Positions 1 through 5,600 of a DNA stretch of 6,998 bases are shown piece by piece. Made by a program: the position numbers and the translations under genes. The notes beneath the pieces were generated by a model. The model searched no databases. It was not told the origin of the DNA and saw nothing but the letters and a program-made list of their open reading frames with translations. The stretch is taken from positions 1 to 6,998 of the forward strand of contig CAZASN010000014.1 in NCBI GenBank assembly GCA_964487915.1, written 5' to 3'. The first letter of the stretch is position 1; the number at the start of each line of letters is the position of its first letter. Source of the stretch: Proruminimicrobium sp964487915. GTDB lineage: Bacteria > Elusimicrobiota > Endomicrobiia > Endomicrobiales > Endomicrobiaceae.

Positions 1-2
1 AT

Positions 3-2459
3 TTGCCTGTAGTAAACGGCAGAGTAGTATTGAAAGACGTAAACGTAACGATAGACGAAAACGGTAAACTGACTTTGACGACTTTGGCAGGTCAGATAAT
101 AAAACCAGCCGCAGTTGCCGTAAGAAAAGATGCCGGAGCAAAAACCGAACAGAAAGAAGAGGTTTCTGAAACGCTGATTGCAGAATTAATTCAGAAATTT
201 AACGCCAGCAAAAACGGTATAGTCATATCAATATACAGTGAAAAATACTCAATAGGCGTTATAGATGCTTTAAGCAAACGTTTGAATGCAATTGCCGTTA
301 TTGACGGCGATTATATTATGCCTGATGACAGCGGAGTTGAAAGAGCGGGAGCATGCATAATTGCAAAATCTGACGCTGATTTAAAAGAAATACAGGAACA
401 AAATGCGCAGCGCGTCGCAAAAATAACCGAAGAGAAACCGAAACAGGCAGGTATCGGAGAAATAGCCAAACAAGCTTCCGAAGAGTCTGTTACCGCATCT
501 CAAAATACGGTTAACACTCAGGGAGCGGTTCAGAAAGCGGTGCTCAATTTTGTGTATGCAAATTTCCCTCAAGGCGGCGGGATTAAGTTGTCGTATGTGT
601 CGGATTCTGCAAATGATCCGGGATATACTAGAATAGCGCCGTTGCCTGTTTTTGTTATAGACCCTGCCAAGGAAAGTACTGATACTGAGGGCACCAGATT
701 TATGCTCAATAAGAGAGGAAATCCTGTTGCGGTTAAATTTAACGTAATGGTAAAAAAACTTGAAGACGGCACGATATCTGTTGAATTCAGAGCGCTCGGG
801 TCATCAAAGAAAATACTTGATACTTTGGATGACGCTGCAAAAGCAAGATTGCTTGAAACGGCAAAAGCAATGTTCCATGCAAGACTTGCAGAAGACAAAT
901 TCGTAAGCGATAAGTTATTAAGAGTAAAACTGCAGACAGTAACGGATAAAGTTTTGGATATCAAAGTAATGGGCGCCCAAAAAGATACAATTTCTTCATT
1001 TGAAAAAGAAATAAGAAAAATGGGAGATAATGCCCGCAAAGAGTTGGAAGCGTTAAAATACAATGAAACCGATATAAACATGCTGCTTGATATAAATAAT
1101 ACTCAGAGCGTAATGCCTGTAGGTATAAAGGAAACAGAACTTGAAATTAAGCCGAAACTGGATATTGCCAGAAAACTTGACCTTGAAAAGAGAGCGGGAA
1201 CCACGACTATTGTTCTTAAAGGCCAATATACGGCGGATACGGTTCAGTTTATAAGAGAAAGAGGATTTGAGGTTATTATTGCAGTTGCAATAGACGGCGG
1301 CAAGTCTGCGGAAGACTTAAAAGCCTCTTTGTCTGAATATACGGGGTTAAGAGAGCTTTCCGGCATAAGATTTGAAATTACGGAACAAATATCGGAAACG
1401 TTTATTAAGAATATTGCCGAAACATTTAAGGCATTGTCAATATCATATGATTTAGGTGAAAATTCTATTACTGCGCAAACCGTAAAGGCCATAGGAGATA
1501 ACAATGCGACACTGGTTATTGATGCTGAAACAGTAACAAAATCGGATGCCGCGCTTGTAAGTGAAATTAAACAGCTTGCACAAAACGGCGGAGTTATATT
1601 AAGAATTGAAACCGATAATGACGATAAACAGATAACTATTATGGAAGAAGCGATCAACCTGCTTGGCATACAAGGTCAAAAATTATCGGTAAATGTAAAG
1701 AGAACATTCATAAAGAGCAGAGAAAGAATTATGAATATTTTCAGAACTAACCCTGCAAGCGAATATAGATTGAAGGGATTAAGCGAATCTTTTGACTCGG
1801 TATTCGGCAGCGTAAATCCTGAAGTTGCAGCGAAAGAACTTGCCGAAGTTATATCGGGCGATATGGTATACGATCAATTTGAAAGCGCTTTCAAAACAAA
1901 ATTCAGTGCATTATTCGTTGATAAATCCGTGATAGAAGAGATTATGAGGATGACGAAAATTCCTGAATATTATAAAGATTTTGAAAAAGAGCAAATAACG
2001 CTTGAAAAAGTCAAAATGCTTTTGATCAGACAGTATATTATCGGCGTATTTATAGCAAATATAAACAATGAGATTATTCCTGAAATTTCGGCGGATATGC
2101 CTTTTGACATGAATAAAATGAAATTGAACGCGAAACAGATTATTGTTTATGAAATAATGCAGCTTCTTATGGCAGGTAATTCAGTCGCTGATATTAAAGC
2201 TTATGAATTTAAGCCCGATCAATCCAGACCGCTTTCCGATATGGTTAATGATATTATCCAGAGAGGCGATATAAAATCAATACTGAGAGAATGGAATATG
2301 ACGGATATGGTTATAAAAACTTTGGATAATTCAAAAGCAGCGGAAAGAATGGAAGACATCCATACTTTGATACTTGACAGCATAAATATTGACAATATAG
2401 GCGATAAGATTGCGATAGCAAGTTTGGACGGAATCAAAGCGACGTTGAGCGCGGCATAA
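3..2459 (+). CDS. Unrecognised large protein, C-terminal 818 codons (5' end outside window)
   Basis: I do not recognise a family. The frame is open to the left edge. The first in-frame start-like codon is a TTG at base 3 with no ribosome binding site in view, so this is best read as the C-terminal part of a longer protein. Residue numbers below count from that TTG. Residues 54-125 look alternating alpha/beta (strands around VISIYS and AIAVIDGDY). Residues 137-180 are a polar linker rich in Gln, Ser, Thr and Ala. Residues 185-275 look beta-rich, and 280-390 are charged helix. Residues 400-537 again alternate strand and helix (TTTIVLKGQY, VIIAVAIDGG, ATLVIDAE, GVILRIE), as in a Rossmann- or barrel-like fold. 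From about 560 to the end it is mostly amphipathic helix. There is one cysteine (118) and no convincing membrane segment or catalytic motif. It ends in TAA with a terminator 13 bases downstream. That this is a real gene is near certain; its function is unknown. Confidence 0.9.
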   Translation: MPVVNGRVVLKDVNVTIDENGKLTLTTLAGQIIKPAAVAVRKDAGAKTEQKEEVSETLIAELIQKFNASKNGIVISIYSEKYSIGVIDALSKRLNAIAVIDGDYIMPDDSGVERAGACIIAKSDADLKEIQEQNAQRVAKITEEKPKQAGIGEIAKQASEESVTASQNTVNTQGAVQKAVLNFVYANFPQGGGIKLSYVSDSANDPGYTRIAPLPVFVIDPAKESTDTEGTRFMLNKRGNPVAVKFNVMVKKLEDGTISVEFRALGSSKKILDTLDDAAKARLLETAKAMFHARLAEDKFVSDKLLRVKLQTVTDKVLDIKVMGAQKDTISSFEKEIRKMGDNARKELEALKYNETDINMLLDINNTQSVMPVGIKETELEIKPKLDIARKLDLEKRAGTTTIVLKGQYTADTVQFIRERGFEVIIAVAIDGGKSAEDLKASLSEYTGLRELSGIRFEITEQISETFIKNIAETFKALSISYDLGENSITAQTVKAIGDNNATLVIDAETVTKSDAALVSEIKQLAQNGGVILRIETDNDDKQITIMEEAINLLGIQGQKLSVNVKRTFIKSRERIMNIFRTNPASEYRLKGLSESFDSVFGSVNPEVAAKELAEVISGDMVYDQFESAFKTKFSALFVDKSVIEEIMRMTKIPEYYKDFEKEQITLEKVKMLLIRQYIIGVFIANINNEIIPEISADMPFDMNKMKLNAKQIIVYEIMQLLMAGNSVADIKAYEFKPDQSRPLSDMVNDIIQRGDIKSILREWNMTDMVIKTLDNSKAAERMEDIHTLILDSINIDNIGDKIAIASLDGIKATLSAA

Positions 2460-2471
2460 AAATTGTTTTTT

Positions 2472-2516
2472 GTTTGGATGGAGATTTGTTTGTCTCCATC
2501 CAAACGATATTTTTTT
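2472..2516 (+). terminator. Strong Rho-independent terminator
   Basis: A perfect 13-bp inverted repeat pairs bases 2472-2484 (GTTTGGATGGAGA) with 2493-2505 (TCTCCATCCAAAC) around an 8-base loop. Seven T's follow at 2510-2516, four bases after the stem. It begins 13 bases after the stop of the upstream gene, so it should end that transcript. The opposite strand has no T-tract after the stem, so it is not bidirectional. It separates the upstream gene from the giant gene that follows. Confidence 0.93.
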
Positions 2517-2543
2517 ATAAATTATATTTTATTAGTTATATAC

Positions 2544-2549
2544 GGGAGG
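2544..2549 (+). promoter_or_regulatory. Ribosome binding site of the giant gene
   Basis: GGGAGG lies four bases upstream of the ATG at 2554. The spacing is short but the match to the Shine-Dalgarno consensus is strong. Together with the signal peptide that begins at this ATG, it fixes the start of the giant frame. Confidence 0.85.
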
Positions 2550-2553
2550 CAGC

Positions 2554-2652
2554 ATGCGAATATTGAATAGAAAGATTAATTTAAAAAAGGTTTGTTCCGT
2601 CACTACGGCGGTTTGTTTTTTATTTACTATTTTTAATATTAATCTTTATGCA
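2554..2652 (+). other. N-terminal Sec signal peptide (residues 1-33)
   Basis: A basic n-region (Arg2, Arg6, Lys7, Lys11, Lys12) is followed by a hydrophobic core from Val13 to about Ile29. A plausible signal peptidase I site lies after Asn-Leu-Tyr-Ala33. The residues after it are polar and acidic. The rest of the N-terminal domain should therefore be outside the cytoplasm. Confidence 0.8.
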
Positions 2653-5600
2653 AACGTGAAATCAGAATACGATAACGCCGATGCTTTATTGTTTAAGGAT
2701 ACAAATAACGATAAAAGCGTCATTGACGATAAATACGGTAAAATAACGGCGTTATCCGACAACGGAAGCGACACGGTTGTTATTAATATTCAGGATTTGC
2801 ATTGCGACTACAGCGTTCAAAAAAATATATCAAATATAATAAAACAATTCGCCGCGCAGTATCCCGTTAAGAAAATATATATTGAAGGCGGCGTAGGGAA
2901 AATAGACACAAATTGGGCGACTTTGATAGATGCTTCATACAGAGATAAAGTATTGGATAATCTGTTAAAAATCGGAAGGCTGACCGGCGCGGAATATTAT
3001 GCGATTACAAATGAAAATAAAGTTCCTTTGTACGGTATTGAGGATGAAAAAATATATCAGGACAATTTAAACAGATATGAAAGAATTTTAAACGGCAAAC
3101 AGGAAGTTTCAAAATATATTTCCCGCATAAACAGAGAAATAGATTTTTTAAAAACAAAATATCTAAATGCCGAAAATAAAAAATTAAACGAAATAATAGA
3201 ACAATATAATAAAGGCAAATTGCCGCAGGATAAATATTTTTCCGTTTTGCTTAAATATTCGGTTGATGCCGGCATTTCGTTATCCCAATATCCTAATTTA
3301 TCTATTTATCTCGGATTATACGACGGCACAAAAGAAATAAACATTAAAAAAGTTATGTCGGAACTGCAGGCCGTAAATATTGAAATGAAAGAGACGATTT
3401 CTTTCAGCAGATATAAAGAATTTTTGGATAAAACCGAAAATATGTCGGATGCCAAAACTCTTAAAAGCATGCTTGAAAAATTCTGCTCCGCGAATAATAT
3501 AGATTTTGCCAAAAAGTATAGAAATCTTTATGCTTTTTTGGAATTAAAAAATAAAGCTTTAAAATTTAACCAGATAGAATTGGTCAAAGAAGAAAAAAAA
3601 TTAATAAGCGATATAAGAGTCGGTCTGTCAAAGGACATTACCGATCTTGAAATTTCATATTTAAGCGATTTTAACGATATTTTTTCAAAGTATCTTCTTG
3701 CCGAATTGAACGCAAGTCAGTGGAATTATTTTCAGGTTGGTTTTGATAAATTCAGACAGTTATATACAAAATATTCAATATCGGACGATGTCGGCAGAAT
3801 GGAACCTTATTTCGCCGATTTGAATAAATTTTACGAAGTAAATTCAAAAAGAGATCTTATATTCGTAGATAAGATGGGATTGCCGAAAAATCAAGCCGCC
3901 GTAAAATCAAAAAGCCAAACAGTAAAAGATATTTTGGCAGACAGCGGTAATATAGTGATTTTAATTTCCGGAGGCTTTCACAGCAGCGGCGTTGATAAAA
4001 TATTAAACAATAGTAATATTACTACGGTTACTGTAACTCCAAATCTTGTAAAAGTTACAGCCGATATGGCAAAACAAAATTATGAAAATATTTTAAAACA
4101 GCGTAAAATACAGACTCAGACAATAGCTCTAAAACTTCTTTCAAACGAAAATCTTCCGGAACAGACAAGGCAAATAATTTTGTCAATGCTTTCTAAAAAT
4201 GCCGAAGGCGCCGAAATTTCGGATTTGGCAAAATTGGCCGAAACGGTTTTGTCTAAAAGTTCGGAAATTAAAGCGGATGTTGAAAAAGGACAGCTGAATA
4301 TAAAACTTGAAGACGGCAGCACTGTTACGATTGACGTTCCTAAAGAAGTTGCCGATATTATATCAAGACAATCAATTAATCAGGTGCCTAAAGTCGGCGA
4401 AGAAATAGTAAGAGTCGCCGGAGATAATTTGAGCGGACTTTTAAATTATTTTAAGTCCGGCGAGGGAGTTTTTGTTCCTCAGGTATTTGAAATATGTAAA
4501 GGTCTTTGTATTTTTGCCGTTAATAATAAATGGTATATAGGCGACGGAGCGATATGGGAAATAGAGCAGGCAAGGCAAAGCGGTACGATAAGCGCGGAGA
4601 ATTTAGACGGAATTGAACCGGTGGTTTACGAATACATGCCGGGTTTTATGCAGCAGGCGATAAAAGCGAAGGAAGAAAAAAACGGCAGGCCCAAACTTAA
4701 TTTTGGCAGACAGTTAAAAACTATTGTGACTAAAGCGTTGTCGTTAGTTTTAATTTCGGTTATGTTGCTTTCAACCACATCATGCAGTTTATTTAAACAG
4801 GAAGAAGAAGTTACATGGCCTCAAACGTCATCATATGTGTTGTCTCAGTCGGACAGAGAAGAACAGCTTCAGGAAATAAACGAAGAACTTATGTTATTCA
4901 GCCAATTTGATGCGGCAGACGGAACAGCGGGCGACGGAAAATATAATTCTTTTCTTTACGATGAAATGAGCCAGGCAAATAAGAATATGCTGTCGGATGA
5001 GGATATTATTGTTCTGCAAGATATGCGTAATTTATACGACCAGGCATTGATTGCGTTGAATTTTATGGAAGACTTCAGAATGGAAGAGGCGAGGCAGGTT
5101 TTACAAGCGATAAATAATCAGGGGTATTTATATAAATCAAATTTAGAAGAAAGAGTTATTACCGGAGAAGTTTTATGGGTAGGAATAGCCGCAAGACAAT
5201 ATAAATTGTTGACGATGGGAAGCACGGAATTTGACGGGTTAATCGCAAAATGCGACAAATGGGTAACAGCGCAGACAACAGGTCAGTATCTCTTCGGGAA
5301 CTCGTCATGGGACTGGGTTTCTGCTGAACATACGTGGGACGCAATAGCTTATCTGAGATTAAAATTGTATTGCGACGATTTGTACGGCGAAGTCGGGATG
5401 AGCAGACTGGCTGCGACTGAAAATATGAAACTTTTTATGTTTTCTATAATAAACAACATGTATGACCCCGAGACGGGTTCTTTTTATAGAGGGGCTTTAA
5501 ACGATAAATACAGCGTATTGGATGCAAATACCTGGGGCATACAAGTTTTAATAATGTTAAAAACAACTTATCCTGTTATATACAATTTTGAATATGAGCA

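Noticed and set aside
3..5. TTG as the true start of the first gene
   Set aside because: There is no upstream sequence to show a ribosome binding site, the frame is open to the edge, and the first residues look like the interior of a beta-rich domain rather than an N-terminus.
569..1081. Minus-strand open frame of 170 codons inside the first gene
   Set aside because: It lies antisense to a long, well-formed coding frame. Its Ser/Leu/Phe-rich product is what the reverse of Lys/Glu/Asp-rich coding sequence gives. The same holds for the other minus-strand frames at 381-572, 1244-1669, 2219-2503, 3057-3275, 3306-3512, 4116-4322, 5159-5344, 5618-5938, 6459-6641 and 6705-6896.
2472..2505. Perfect inverted repeat as a mobile-element end or operator
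   Set aside because: The position just after a stop codon, the short loop and the trailing T-tract fit an intrinsic terminator. No second copy or transposase is present.
2507..2543. Promoter for the giant gene in the AT-rich leader
   Set aside because: TATAAA (2516-2521) and TATATT (2523-2528) resemble -10 boxes, but neither has a recognisable -35 box at 16-18 bases, and the first overlaps the terminator's T-tract. A promoter is expected here but cannot be placed.
4700..4730. Separate gene starting inside the giant frame just before the first internal lipoprotein-like signal
   Set aside because: The only start-like codon in the right place is a GTG at 4726 with no convincing ribosome binding site. 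The frame continues from upstream without a stop, so an independent start is not supported.
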